A stretch of DNA of 64,000 nt, from the NCBI RefSeq assembly GCF_036038375.1, contig NZ_CP107935.1, positions 8,494,001-8,558,000 of the forward strand, in the 5' to 3' direction. The DNA comes from Streptomyces sp. NBC_00414 (GTDB lineage Bacteria; Actinomycetota; Actinomycetes; Streptomycetales; Streptomycetaceae). The first letter of the stretch is position 1. Each line of letters begins with the position of its first letter. Shown in pieces: positions 30,975-39,405 of the stretch. The translations under genes were made by a program, and so were the position numbers. The notes under the pieces were generated by a model. The model saw only the letters and a list, made by a program, of their open reading frames with translations. It did no database searches and was not told where the DNA came from.

Positions 30975-31820
30975 GTGGACGAGCCGATACCCGTGACCAG
31001 GACCGTGGATCACGGGACCGCCAAGCTGATGCCGGACATCGACCGCGAGCGGGCCTGGCTGCTGACGGTCGACGGGGCGCCCCAGTCGTACGTCGACCTG
31101 GACGAGCCCACGTACCTGGAGTTCGAGTACGCGCGACGCCTCGGGCACGTCCTCGACTCGGTCGCGGAACCGGGGCTCCCGCTGGACGCGCTGCACCTCG
31201 GCGGCGGCGCGCTCACCCTGCCCAGGTATCTCGCCGCGACCCGCCCCGGCTCCCGGCAGGACGTGGTGGAGGCCGACCACGGCCTCCTGGACCTCGTCGT
31301 CGAGCATCTGCCCGTACCCGAGGACGCGGGTATCGCGCTGCACGGCGCGGACGCCCGCGCCTGGCTCGAAACGGCCCCCGCCGCCTCGGCCGACGTGCTG
31401 ATCGCCGACGTCTTCGGCGGCTCCCGGGTTCCGGCGCACCTGACCTCGGTGGCGTACGCGCGGGAGACGGCGCGTGTCCTGCGGGGCGACGGCGTGTACC
31501 TGGCCAACCTCGCGGACGCCTCGCCCTTCGCCTTCCTGCGCTCCCAGCTCGCCACGTTCTCCACCGTGTTCGAGGAGCTCGCGCTGATCGCCGAGCCGGG
31601 CGTGCTGCGCGGCCGCCGCTTCGGGAACGCGGTGCTCGTCGCCTCGCACCGGCCGCTCGACACCGCCACCCTCATGCGCCGCACGGCCTCCGACGCCTTT
31701 CCGGCACGGGTCGAGCACGGGGACGCGCTGCGGATCTTCATCGGGGGCGCCAGGCCCGTACGGGACGAGGACGCGGTGCCGTCGCCGGAGCCGCCGACCG
31801 GGGCGTTCAGCATCGGCTGA
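30975..31820 (+). CDS. Spermidine synthase-like methyltransferase-fold protein
   Basis: A 281-residue Rossmann-fold protein with the spermidine/spermine synthase layout. An N-terminal beta region (QSYVDLDEPTYLEFEYARRL) is followed by the nucleoside-binding motif LDALHLGGGALTLPRYLAA, VVEADHGLLDLVV, and DVLIADVFGGSRVPAHL in the catalytic region. Lone actinobacterial members of this kind often lack proven polyamine synthase activity. GTG 30975 probably starts a leaderless mRNA (CACAAT ends 6 bases upstream). Precise substrate unknown. Confidence 0.8.
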   Translation: MDEPIPVTRTVDHGTAKLMPDIDRERAWLLTVDGAPQSYVDLDEPTYLEFEYARRLGHVLDSVAEPGLPLDALHLGGGALTLPRYLAATRPGSRQDVVEADHGLLDLVVEHLPVPEDAGIALHGADARAWLETAPAASADVLIADVFGGSRVPAHLTSVAYARETARVLRGDGVYLANLADASPFAFLRSQLATFSTVFEELALIAEPGVLRGRRFGNAVLVASHRPLDTATLMRRTASDAFPARVEHGDALRIFIGGARPVRDEDAVPSPEPPTGAFSIG

Positions 31821-31888
31821 GAGCGGGAGCCGAAGCCTGAGCCTGGTCGAAGGGTGGGATCGGGACTCAGGGCTCAGGGAGAGGTTGG

Positions 31889-33178
31889 TCAGCTCTCGGC
31901 GCGGGCCGGTTCGGTCTTCGCGGGCATTCCCTGCGTCACTTCCTTCGTGCGCCGGGTCAGATTCCGCACGTCGGGCACGAACAGCACCGCCGCCGTCACC
32001 ACGACGACCAGCACCGCGCAGCCCCACAGGGCCGCCGAACGGCCGAAGAGGGACTCGGCCGGGCCCGCGAGCGCGGTGGCGAGCGGGACCATGGCGATCG
32101 AGCCGAACCAGTCGTACGCCGAGACGCGGGAGAGCTTGTCCTCCGGGATCTCCTGGTGCAGCGCGGTCATCCAGGAGACGCCGAACACCTCGATGGCGAC
32201 GCCGGTCACGAACATCACCGCGCTCAGGGCGCCGACCGGGAGCGGCACGGCGAGCGCGGCCGACGGCAGGGCGAGCGGGAACACACAGAGCGTTCCGGCG
32301 AGGAGCAGCCTGCGGGGCTTCCAGCGCATCATCAGCAGCGCGCCGCCGACGGTGCCCGCGCCGAACGCGGCGAGGGCCAGGCCCCACGGACCGGCGCCGC
32401 CGAGACTGTCCCGGGCGACCAGGGGGCCGTACACCGCCTCGGCAGCGCCGACGACGGCGACCACGACCGAGAACTGGGCGACGATCGCCCACAGCCAGGG
32501 CCGCCCGACGACCTCCCGCCAGCCGTCGCGCAGATCGGTGAGCAGACCGGTGCCAGGGACCCTGGGCGGTATGTGCCCGACGTCGAGGAAGGCCCGCAGG
32601 GAACCCGCGACCGCGAAGGCCAGCGCGTCCACGGCGAGCACCCAGCCCGGCCCGACCAGCGCGACCATGACACCGCCGAGCGCGGCGCCGCCGAGGCCCG
32701 CGCCGTGCATCGCCAGGCGGAACACGGCGAAGGCGCGGCCCGCCTGCTTGCCGCTCACCGAGGAGAGCAGCATGCCCTCGGCCGCGGGGTTGAAGAACGC
32801 CTGGCCGGTGCCGCCGAGGGCGGTGAGGAGCATCATCTGCCAGAGCTGGGGCTCACCGGCGATCACGAGGACCGCGAAGGCCGCCTGGGAGAGGCAGTTG
32901 AGGGTGTTGGCCGCGACCATCACACGGTGCCGGGGGAGGCGGTCCGCGACCGCGCCGCCGATCAGCAGGAAGAGCACGAGGGGCAGGGTGCGGGCCGCCG
33001 CCACCAGGCCCACGTCGCCGCCGTCGCCGCCCTCGTCCAGGACGGCGAACGCCGCCGCGATCAACGCACCCTGGCTGCCCAGGTTCGTCACGATCGCGGC
33101 GGCGGTCAGCAGGGTGTAGTTGCGGCCCGCCCAGGAGGGGCGGCGCAGTCGGGCGGGAGAGTCGGCGGCGGGATTCAC
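31889..33178 (-). CDS. MFS transporter (DHA-type exporter)
   Basis: A 429-residue transporter with 12 hydrophobic segments. The loop between segments 2 and 3 reads GGAVADRLPRHRVMVAANTL, close to the MFS motif A, and the second half has an equivalent ALLMMRWKPRRLLLAGTL. The overall order resembles drug/metabolite exporters of the enterobactin-exporter type. GTG 33178 is preferred to a TTG at 33214, though the ribosome site GGAG is distant. It converges with the spermidine-synthase-like gene with about 68 bases between. Substrate unknown; no biosynthetic cluster is adjacent. Confidence 0.87.
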   Translation of the reverse strand: MNPAADSPARLRRPSWAGRNYTLLTAAAIVTNLGSQGALIAAAFAVLDEGGDGGDVGLVAAARTLPLVLFLLIGGAVADRLPRHRVMVAANTLNCLSQAAFAVLVIAGEPQLWQMMLLTALGGTGQAFFNPAAEGMLLSSVSGKQAGRAFAVFRLAMHGAGLGGAALGGVMVALVGPGWVLAVDALAFAVAGSLRAFLDVGHIPPRVPGTGLLTDLRDGWREVVGRPWLWAIVAQFSVVVAVVGAAEAVYGPLVARDSLGGAGPWGLALAAFGAGTVGGALLMMRWKPRRLLLAGTLCVFPLALPSAALAVPLPVGALSAVMFVTGVAIEVFGVSWMTALHQEIPEDKLSRVSAYDWFGSIAMVPLATALAGPAESLFGRSAALWGCAVLVVVVTAAVLFVPDVRNLTRRTKEVTQGMPAKTEPARAES

Positions 33179-33312
33179 CTGGCGACTATCTCCGCCGACG
33201 GGCCGACTTGCCAAACGGATTGTCGGTTGTTCCGATCCGTTTCCGGCCGAGCCCCGCCGTGCGGTCCGTCAGGCGTTCCGGCGGCGGGGCGCGGACGGTT
33301 CCCGCGACGGTC

Positions 33313-34350
33313 TCAGCCGTCGGTCGGGGCGTCCTTGGTGAGGCGCACGGTGCTCAGGATCTTCTGGACGGTCGCCTCGGGGATCTCGTCCTTGACACCC
33401 TGGGCACCGAACAGGTTCCAGGTGACGAAGTCGCCCGCGCTGTTCTTGAACGCGAAGGTGATCGCCTTGCCCTCGCTGTCGCACTTGCCCTTCTGCGGCG
33501 TGTTGCTGGAGTGCGCGTTGGCGACGCTGCCCTTGAGGCCCGACTTCGTCGTGTAGGCCTTCGCCTTGTCCCACTTCACGCTCTTCTTGTCGGGCTGCGT
33601 GTAGCCACCGAAGATCCACCACGGCACGCGGGTCTCGGCCGCCTCGGCCGCGTCCTTGGCGCCGTTCTCGCCGCGCGTTCCGGCGGTGACCAGCGCCGTG
33701 TCCTCCTCGCGGCCGTCCTTGTCGCTGTCGCTGGTGCACCACTTGGACTTGAGGTAGGCGGGGGCGGTGACCGTCGTGCGGTCGGTCTTGCCCTTCTCCT
33801 CCCACTCGAAGCCGACGCTCGTGTCGGTGCTCTCGATCTCCCACTCGGCGGGCACGTCGAACATCGTGCCGAAGCGGGGATTGATGACGACCTTCCAGCC
33901 GGCGACCGTCGGCTTCTCGGCGTCCGTGCCGCGCGGGTTGTCCTCACCGGCGGACGCGGACGAGCTCGGGTCCTTGGCCGCGCTCGACGACGGCGACTGC
34001 TTCGCCTTGCCGTCCTTGTCGCCGGCCTCGTCGTCCTTGTTGCCGCCCAGGACAAGCACGCCCGTGACACCGGCCGCGACGACGACCGCCGAGGCGGCCA
34101 CGATCGCGACGAGCTTCGTCCTGTTCCCGCCGCCGCCCTGCGGGGGCCGCGGGGCACCGGGCTCGGTCCAGCCGGGCTGCCCCGGCTGCGTGTACGGGCC
34201 CTGCGGCTGGGGTCCGGTCTGATACCCGGGCTGCTGGAATCCGGGCTGCTGATACGGATTCGGCTGCTGGTACCCCGGCTGCTGGTACGGGTTCTGGTTC
34301 GGGTCCTGCGGGTTCTGCTCGCCCCCGGGCGGCTGATTTCCTGGCCACAT
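33313..34350 (-). CDS. Single-pass membrane protein with Gln/Pro/Tyr-rich cytoplasmic tail
   Basis: A 345-residue protein. Residues 1-75 are a repetitive tail (NPYQQPGYQQPNPYQQPGF-type units), then one transmembrane helix (KLVAIVAASAVVVAAGVTGV), a Ser/Asp/Lys-rich linker and an extracellular domain of about 200 residues with two Cys (SKWCTSDSD and KGKCDSEGK) that may form a disulfide. The pattern is common among Streptomyces surface proteins of unknown function. The tail may be intrinsically disordered. No enzymatic motif is visible. Confidence 0.78.
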   Translation of the reverse strand: MWPGNQPPGGEQNPQDPNQNPYQQPGYQQPNPYQQPGFQQPGYQTGPQPQGPYTQPGQPGWTEPGAPRPPQGGGGNRTKLVAIVAASAVVVAAGVTGVLVLGGNKDDEAGDKDGKAKQSPSSSAAKDPSSSASAGEDNPRGTDAEKPTVAGWKVVINPRFGTMFDVPAEWEIESTDTSVGFEWEEKGKTDRTTVTAPAYLKSKWCTSDSDKDGREEDTALVTAGTRGENGAKDAAEAAETRVPWWIFGGYTQPDKKSVKWDKAKAYTTKSGLKGSVANAHSSNTPQKGKCDSEGKAITFAFKNSAGDFVTWNLFGAQGVKDEIPEATVQKILSTVRLTKDAPTDG

Positions 34351-34544
34351 GGCCCGTAACACTAGTGCCGCACGGGACACGGTTGGGTCACTGCCCCTCG
34401 TCAGGCGCGTACCGGATCAGGAGTCAGATGGGTCCTTATGCAGACGTACCGGTACCGAGGAATCCCGTTCGGTGCCCGCAGTAAGGCGCGGCTCACATGG
34501 TCATGATCTGTTCAGGATTGGCTACCCGTGGGTAACCTGCGGCC

Positions 34545-34997
34545 ATGAGCGCAGATCAGATGTCCATCGGCGAGATGCTCGCCGCCACGGTGCCGATGGT
34601 CAGGACCCTGAAGCTGGAGTACCTCCAGACCACCCCCGAGAAGGCCGTGCTCGCTCTGCCCGACCAGAGCGAGTACCACAATCACGTGGGCGGGCCCCAT
34701 GCCGGCGCGATGTTCACGCTGGGGGAGTCGGCGAGCGGGGCGGTCGTGCTGGCCGCGTTCCGGGACCAGCTCGCGCGGGCCGTGCCGCTGCCCGTGACCG
34801 CCGAGATCGCGTTCAAGAAGCTGGCCAGGGGGCCTGTCACGGCCACCGCCACCCTGGGGCGGCCCGCCGCCGACGTCATCGCCGAACTCGACGCGGGGCA
34901 GCGCCCGGAGTTCCCGGTGGCCGTCGCCATCCAGCGCGAGGACGGCGCCGTCACCGGCGAGATGACGGTCGTCTGGACGCTGCGCCCCAACGGCTGA
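34545..34997 (+). CDS. DUF4442 hotdog-fold protein (thioesterase-like)
   Basis: A 150-residue hotdog-fold protein related to PaaI-type thioesterases: NHVGGPHAGAMFTLGESASG is the central helix and active-site region, VTAEIAFKKLARGPVTATAT the following strands. Such proteins hydrolyse acyl-CoA thioesters, but the DUF4442 group is largely uncharacterised. The start is probably leaderless: TAACCT ends 6 bases before the ATG, as at 4068. It converges with the LacI gene. Confidence 0.85.
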   Translation: MSADQMSIGEMLAATVPMVRTLKLEYLQTTPEKAVLALPDQSEYHNHVGGPHAGAMFTLGESASGAVVLAAFRDQLARAVPLPVTAEIAFKKLARGPVTATATLGRPAADVIAELDAGQRPEFPVAVAIQREDGAVTGEMTVVWTLRPNG

Positions 34998-35054
34998 GCG
35001 GCCGCCGGGCCCGACGGCCGGGTCCGCCGCCCGGCCCGTTCACCCCTGACCGCC

Positions 35055-36101
35055 TCAGTGGCCGTCCGGCAGGGGCGACTCGGGCGGCATGTTGTACGGA
35101 GTGACGACCTGGATCGCCGACGGGAGCGAGGGACCCGTGTCGGCGGGCAGCGCGTCGTGGGCCCGCATCACGGCCTGGCAGGCGGTGCGCATGTCCTGGC
35201 GCAGATCGTGGTGGAGCACGGCGGACAGGCGCCCGGAGCGCAGCAGCCGGGCGTTGTCGTGGTCCAGGTCGTGGGCGATGAAGACGGAGCACGGCCTGTC
35301 CAGCGCGGCGAAGGCCTCCAGCGTGGCGTTGTTGCCCCCGCCCATCGAATAGACGGCCCTGATCCCGGGGTCCTGCCGCAGCGCGGCGAGCACCAGGTCG
35401 TACTGGGTGGCGTCCAGGCCGTCGCTGTCGGTGACCTCGACCAGCCGCCGGGCCGGCCGCAGCGTACGCATCGCGGCCCGGAAGCCCATCTCGCGCTCCT
35501 CCTCGCCGCGGAAGAAGCCACGGCTGATGGTGGTGAGGACGTGCCCCGGGCCCTCGCCCAGCCACTGGCCCATCAGATACCCGGCGGTGGCGCCCGCCGC
35601 CCGGTTGTCGATGCCGACGTACGCGAGCCTTCCGCTGGCGGGCAGGTCGGTCACCAGGGTCACCACCGGGATGCCCGCGGCCACCAGCCTGCCGACGGCC
35701 GCCGTGACCTCCGGCACGTCCGGGGCCTTGAGAATCACCCCCTGGGAGCCGCGTCTGGCGATCCGGTCCAGCGTCTCGATCAGCTCGTCCGGCGCGCCCG
35801 TCTCCCGGAAGTGGAACCGGCAGCGCAGCACCGCCGGGTGCAGTGACGGCAGTTCGGCCTCCAGCGCCGCGCGGACCGCTGTGGAGAACCGCTCCGGCGT
35901 CTGCATCACGATGTCGGTCATGAAGGTGCGCCCGGTGAGCCGGACCTGGGTGCGCTGCCGGTCCAGGTCCGCGACGGCCTGGTGGACCGACCGGGCCGTG
36001 CTCTCCCTGACCCCGCCCCGCCCGTTCAGGACCCGGTCCACGGTCGCCTCGCTCAGACCCGCCTGGCGGGCTATCTCCCTGATCGCGTACGGGTGGCCCA
36101 T
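35055..36101 (-). CDS. LacI family transcriptional regulator
   Basis: A 348-residue regulator with the N-terminal LacI headpiece YAIREIARQAGLSEATVDRV-LNGRGGVRESTARSVHQAV, where VDRVLNGR replaces the usual VSRVLNG. A periplasmic-binding-protein-like sensor domain follows (IVTLVTDLPASGRLAYVGID-type strands, SMGGGNNATLEAFAALDRP). ATG 36101 has AAGGAG 8 bases upstream. It is divergent from the dioxygenase/SDR/Gfo-Idh operon, whose promoter region has a CGACGCGTCG palindrome, and most likely controls it in response to the pathway sugar or cyclitol. Confidence 0.92.
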   Translation of the reverse strand: MGHPYAIREIARQAGLSEATVDRVLNGRGGVRESTARSVHQAVADLDRQRTQVRLTGRTFMTDIVMQTPERFSTAVRAALEAELPSLHPAVLRCRFHFRETGAPDELIETLDRIARRGSQGVILKAPDVPEVTAAVGRLVAAGIPVVTLVTDLPASGRLAYVGIDNRAAGATAGYLMGQWLGEGPGHVLTTISRGFFRGEEEREMGFRAAMRTLRPARRLVEVTDSDGLDATQYDLVLAALRQDPGIRAVYSMGGGNNATLEAFAALDRPCSVFIAHDLDHDNARLLRSGRLSAVLHHDLRQDMRTACQAVMRAHDALPADTGPSLPSAIQVVTPYNMPPESPLPDGH

Positions 36102-36141
36102 GCGCCGGCTCCTTGAGGGGTTTTTGATGGCTCGCTGACGA

Positions 36142-36217
36142 TTGCTTGAGGGATGCGGCGCCTTAAGAATGACATCGACGCGTCGCCGCGACACCGGACG
36201 GTGCGCCGCGATCGCAC
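36142..36217 (+). promoter_or_regulatory. Promoter and candidate LacI operator
   Basis: TTGCTT (36142-36147), 17 bases, AAGAAT (36165-36170), then the 10-bp palindrome CGACGCGTCG (36176-36185) directly after the -10. A second inverted repeat, GTGCG...CGCAC, lies at 36201-36217. The central CG is typical of LacI-family sites. Confidence 0.5.
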
Positions 36218-36233
36218 AGAGGACTCTCCGAGA

Positions 36234-36271
36234 GGAGAACTCCAGGAGAAGAACTCCACGAGGAGTACTCC
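36234..36271 (+). repeat. Three consecutive GGAG...CTCC palindromes in the operon leader
   Basis: GGAG-AA-CTCC (36234-36243), GGAG-AAGAA-CTCC (36245-36257) and GGAG-TA-CTCC (36262-36271) follow one another in the 5' leader, 27 bases before the ATG at 36298. Each carries a ribosome-site-like GGAG inside a potential hairpin. Confidence 0.75.
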
Positions 36272-36297
36272 GCGAGGACGACCGTGAAAGGACGACG

Positions 36298-37476
36298 ATG
36301 TCCCGCACCCTCTCAGGACTCCGCACCTGGCTCTCCGCGCACGACTGCGACCTCGACGCATTCCGTGAACTGGTCGAGCGGGGCACCGACCCGGCCGACC
36401 ACCCGTACGCCGCCGCCGTCGAGGGGAACGTCCCGCTGTACGACAGCGGGAGCCTGCGCGCCGAGGCGCGTACGCCCGAGGGCCGCAGGAACGTACAGGC
36501 CGAGCTGGTCCGGGCGCTCGCCGACGGACCCGGCATCGTGGTGCTCCGGGGTGCCTTCCCCGACCGCGGGGTCCTCGACCGGGCGACCGGGACCTTCGAC
36601 GCCCTGATCGCCGAGCAGCGCGCCTCGGGCGCCACCGCGGGCGACCACTTCGCCAAGCCGGGTGCCAACGACCGGATCTGGAACGCGCTGGAGAAGGCGG
36701 CGCTGCTGGACCCGGAGGCGTTCGCCGACTACTACGCCAACGACATGCTCGCCCTGGTCTCCCACGCCTGGCTCGGCCCCGGCTACCAGGTCACCTCACA
36801 GATCAACGTCGTGAACCCGGGCGGCGCAGCGCAGACGGTGCACCGCGACTACCACCTGGGCTTCCTGAGCAACGAGGTCGCCGCCGAGTACCCCGCGCAC
36901 GTCCACCGCCTCTCGCCGGTGCTGACACTCCAGGGCGCCGTCGCCCACTGCGACATGCCCGTCGAGTCCGGCCCGACGATGTACCTGCCGCACTCGCAGA
37001 AGTACGAGCCCGGCTACCTGGCCTGGCGACTGCCCGAGTTCCACGCGTACTTCGAGGCCCACCACGTGCAGCTGCCGCTGGCCGCGGGGGACGCGGTGTT
37101 CTTCAACCCCGCCCTCTTCCACGCCGCCGGACACAACAGGTCCGCGGACATCCGCCGGATGGCCAACCTGCTGCAGGTCTCCTCCGCCTTCGGCCGGGCC
37201 ATGGAGAGCGTCGACCGCGAGGCCGTGTCGAACGCCGTCTATCCGGTCCTGCTCAAGCGCAAGGCGGAAGGCGCGAGCCAGGAATGGCTGGACACGGTCG
37301 TCGCGGCCGGCGCGGAGGGCTACCCCTTCCCGACGAACCTCGACTCCGACCCGCCCGTCGACGGGCTGGCCCCGCCGTCCCAGGCGGACCTCGTCCGCCG
37401 CGCCCTGAGCGAGGGCCGGTCCCCGGAGTACCTGCGCGACGCGCTGCGGGCCGCCGCCGGCCGCCGTGAAAGCTGA
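36298..37476 (+). CDS. Phytanoyl-CoA dioxygenase (PhyH) family protein
   Basis: A 392-residue Fe(II)/2-oxoglutarate-dependent dioxygenase-like protein. The metal triad can be assigned to His182 and Asp184 (VHRDYHLGF) and His275 (ALFHAAGHN); the Arg binding 2-oxoglutarate is probably in HNRSADIRRM. AAAGGA precedes the ATG. It is first in an operon with an SDR and two Gfo/Idh dehydrogenases behind a LacI regulator. It may therefore hydroxylate a catabolic substrate rather than a fatty acyl-CoA. Substrate not deducible. Confidence 0.87.
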   Translation: MSRTLSGLRTWLSAHDCDLDAFRELVERGTDPADHPYAAAVEGNVPLYDSGSLRAEARTPEGRRNVQAELVRALADGPGIVVLRGAFPDRGVLDRATGTFDALIAEQRASGATAGDHFAKPGANDRIWNALEKAALLDPEAFADYYANDMLALVSHAWLGPGYQVTSQINVVNPGGAAQTVHRDYHLGFLSNEVAAEYPAHVHRLSPVLTLQGAVAHCDMPVESGPTMYLPHSQKYEPGYLAWRLPEFHAYFEAHHVQLPLAAGDAVFFNPALFHAAGHNRSADIRRMANLLQVSSAFGRAMESVDREAVSNAVYPVLLKRKAEGASQEWLDTVVAAGAEGYPFPTNLDSDPPVDGLAPPSQADLVRRALSEGRSPEYLRDALRAAAGRRES

Positions 37477-37489
37477 GGAGAGAGCAAGC

Positions 37490-38305
37490 ATGGGACTTCC
37501 GGAGACCAGCAGGGCCGCGGACCGGAGCACCGGACTGCTCGACGACAAGGTCGTCCTCGTCAACGGCGGAAGCCAGGGTGTCGGCGCGGCCGTCGCCCGG
37601 GCCGCCGCGCGCGAGGGCGCGACCGTCGCGGTCACAGGCCGCCGTCCCGAGCCCGGCGAGGCACTGGTCGCCGAGCTGACCGGGGCGGGAACCAAGGCCC
37701 TGTACGTACGGGCCGACCTCGCCGACGCGCGGCAGGCGCTCGGCAGCGTGGCCGAGGTGATCGCCGCCTACGGCCGCGTCGACTGCCTGGTCAACTCCGC
37801 CGGGCTCACCTCGCGCGGCACGCTCCTCGACACCACCCCCGAACTGTTCGACGCGCACATCGCGATCAACCTCAAGGGCCCGTTCTTCGCCATGCAGGCC
37901 GCCGTGGCCGACATGGTGGCCCGCGGGGCATCCGGCACGGTCGTCAACATCATCACCAGCTCCGAGCACGGCGGACAGCCCTTCCTCGCCCCGTACGTCG
38001 CCGCCAAGGCCGGCCTCGCCGGGCTGACGCGCAACGCCGCGCACGCCCACCGCTGGGACCGGATCCGGATCAACGGCCTGAACATCGGCTGGACGTCGAC
38101 CGAGGGCGAGGACGCCACTCAGCGCACCTTCCACGACGCGGGCGACGACTGGCGCGAACAGGCGGCGAAGCGGCTGCCGATGGGCAAGCTCGGGCAGCCC
38201 GACGAGATCGCCGACTTCGTCGTGCTCCTGCTCTCCGACCGCAGCGGTGTCGTCACCGGCTCGGTCGTCGACTGGGACCAGAACGTCCTCGGCGGACTCG
38301 ACTGA
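37490..38305 (+). CDS. SDR family oxidoreductase
   Basis: A 271-residue SDR with VNGGSQGVGAAVARAA as nucleotide motif (VNGG in place of the usual VTGG), TGRRPE, VNSAG instead of NNAG, catalytic Ser in NIITSSEHG and the Tyr/Lys pair in APYVAAKAGL. It starts 14 bases after the dioxygenase stop with GAGGAGAG before the ATG. It probably oxidises a hydroxyl group in the same pathway as the adjacent Gfo/Idh enzymes. Confidence 0.88.
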   Translation: MGLPETSRAADRSTGLLDDKVVLVNGGSQGVGAAVARAAAREGATVAVTGRRPEPGEALVAELTGAGTKALYVRADLADARQALGSVAEVIAAYGRVDCLVNSAGLTSRGTLLDTTPELFDAHIAINLKGPFFAMQAAVADMVARGASGTVVNIITSSEHGGQPFLAPYVAAKAGLAGLTRNAAHAHRWDRIRINGLNIGWTSTEGEDATQRTFHDAGDDWREQAAKRLPMGKLGQPDEIADFVVLLLSDRSGVVTGSVVDWDQNVLGGLD

Positions 38306-38400
38306 CCCGCGGCACAACCGGCCTGTCGGGCAACCGGCCGGGCCGCCGCACGGCCGACCCGGCCACGTACCCAAGCACGTGATCAAGGAGCTCCTGAACC

Positions 38401-39405
38401 ATGCGTATCGGCATCCTCGGCCTCGGCCGGATCGGCGCCTTCCACGCCGAGACCCTCTCCCGGCTCGACGCGGTCGAGTCCCTCGTCGTCGCCGACCCGT
38501 TCCCCGGCGCGGTCACGGCGGCCGTCGAGCGCTTCGGCGCCGAGGCCGTGGACTCCCCGGAGGCCGTACTGGCCGCGGGCGTGGACGGTGTGGTGATCGC
38601 CGCCGCGACCGACGCCCACCCAGGCCTGCTCCTCGCCGCGGTCGAGGCCGGTGTGCCGGTCTTCTGCGAGAAGCCCGTCGCCCGCACCATGAAGGAGGGC
38701 GTCGCGGTCCTCGACGCCGTGCGCGACAGCGGTGTCGAGATCCAGATCGGCTACAACCGCCGCTTCGACGCCGGGTTCGTGGCCGCCCGTGCCGCCGTCC
38801 GCAGCGGCGAACTCGGCCCGCTGCACACCGTACGGTCCACGACCCTGGACCCGGCGCCGCCCCCGGCCGCCTACATCGCCTCCTCCGGAGGCATCTTCCG
38901 CGACTGCTCCGTGCACGACTTCGACATCATCCGCTGGGTCACCGGCCGCGAGGTCACCGAGGTGTACGCGACCGGCAGCAACCGCGGTGAGCCCTACATC
39001 GCCGAGGCCGGCGACGCCGACACCACCGCGGCCATCCTCACCCTGGACGACGGCACGCTCGCCGTGGTCTCCAACTCCCGTCACAACGCGCGCGGTTACG
39101 ACGTCCGCATGGAACTCCACGGCTTCCGGGACAGCATCGCGGTCGGCCTGGAGGACAAGCTGCCGCTGCGCTCCGTCGAGCCCGGCACCACCTTCCCCGC
39201 GGGCACTCCGCACGACTTCTTCATGGACCGCTTCGCCGAGGCGTACCGTGCCGAACTGAGCGCGTTCACAGACGTCGTCGCCGGCCGGCGGACCTCGCCG
39301 TGCACCGTCGCCGACGCGCTGGAGGCAGGCTGGATCGCCGACGCCTGCACGCTCTCCCTGCGTGAGCACCGCACCGTGACGATCAAGGAGGTACGCGGCG
39401 CATGA
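38401..39405 (+). CDS. Gfo/Idh/MocA oxidoreductase (inositol 2-dehydrogenase-like)
   Basis: A 334-residue dehydrogenase: RIGILGLGRIGAFHAETLSR, FCEKPVARTMKEG with the catalytic Lys, QIGYNRRFDAGF, and the active-site region SSGGIFRDCSVHDFDIIRWV with Asp and His as in inositol dehydrogenases. It is close in motif order to myo-/scyllo-inositol dehydrogenases, but a second such enzyme lies in the inositol operon at 40530. AAGGAG precedes the start. The stop overlaps the next gene (ATGA). It likely oxidises a cyclitol or sugar. Confidence 0.88.
   Translation: MRIGILGLGRIGAFHAETLSRLDAVESLVVADPFPGAVTAAVERFGAEAVDSPEAVLAAGVDGVVIAAATDAHPGLLLAAVEAGVPVFCEKPVARTMKEGVAVLDAVRDSGVEIQIGYNRRFDAGFVAARAAVRSGELGPLHTVRSTTLDPAPPPAAYIASSGGIFRDCSVHDFDIIRWVTGREVTEVYATGSNRGEPYIAEAGDADTTAAILTLDDGTLAVVSNSRHNARGYDVRMELHGFRDSIAVGLEDKLPLRSVEPGTTFPAGTPHDFFMDRFAEAYRAELSAFTDVVAGRRTSPCTVADALEAGWIADACTLSLREHRTVTIKEVRGA

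Noticed and set aside
34351..34544. A gene in the gap between the Q/P-rich membrane protein and the DUF4442 gene
   Set aside because: No frame with codon bias; the gap holds only divergent promoter-like sequence.
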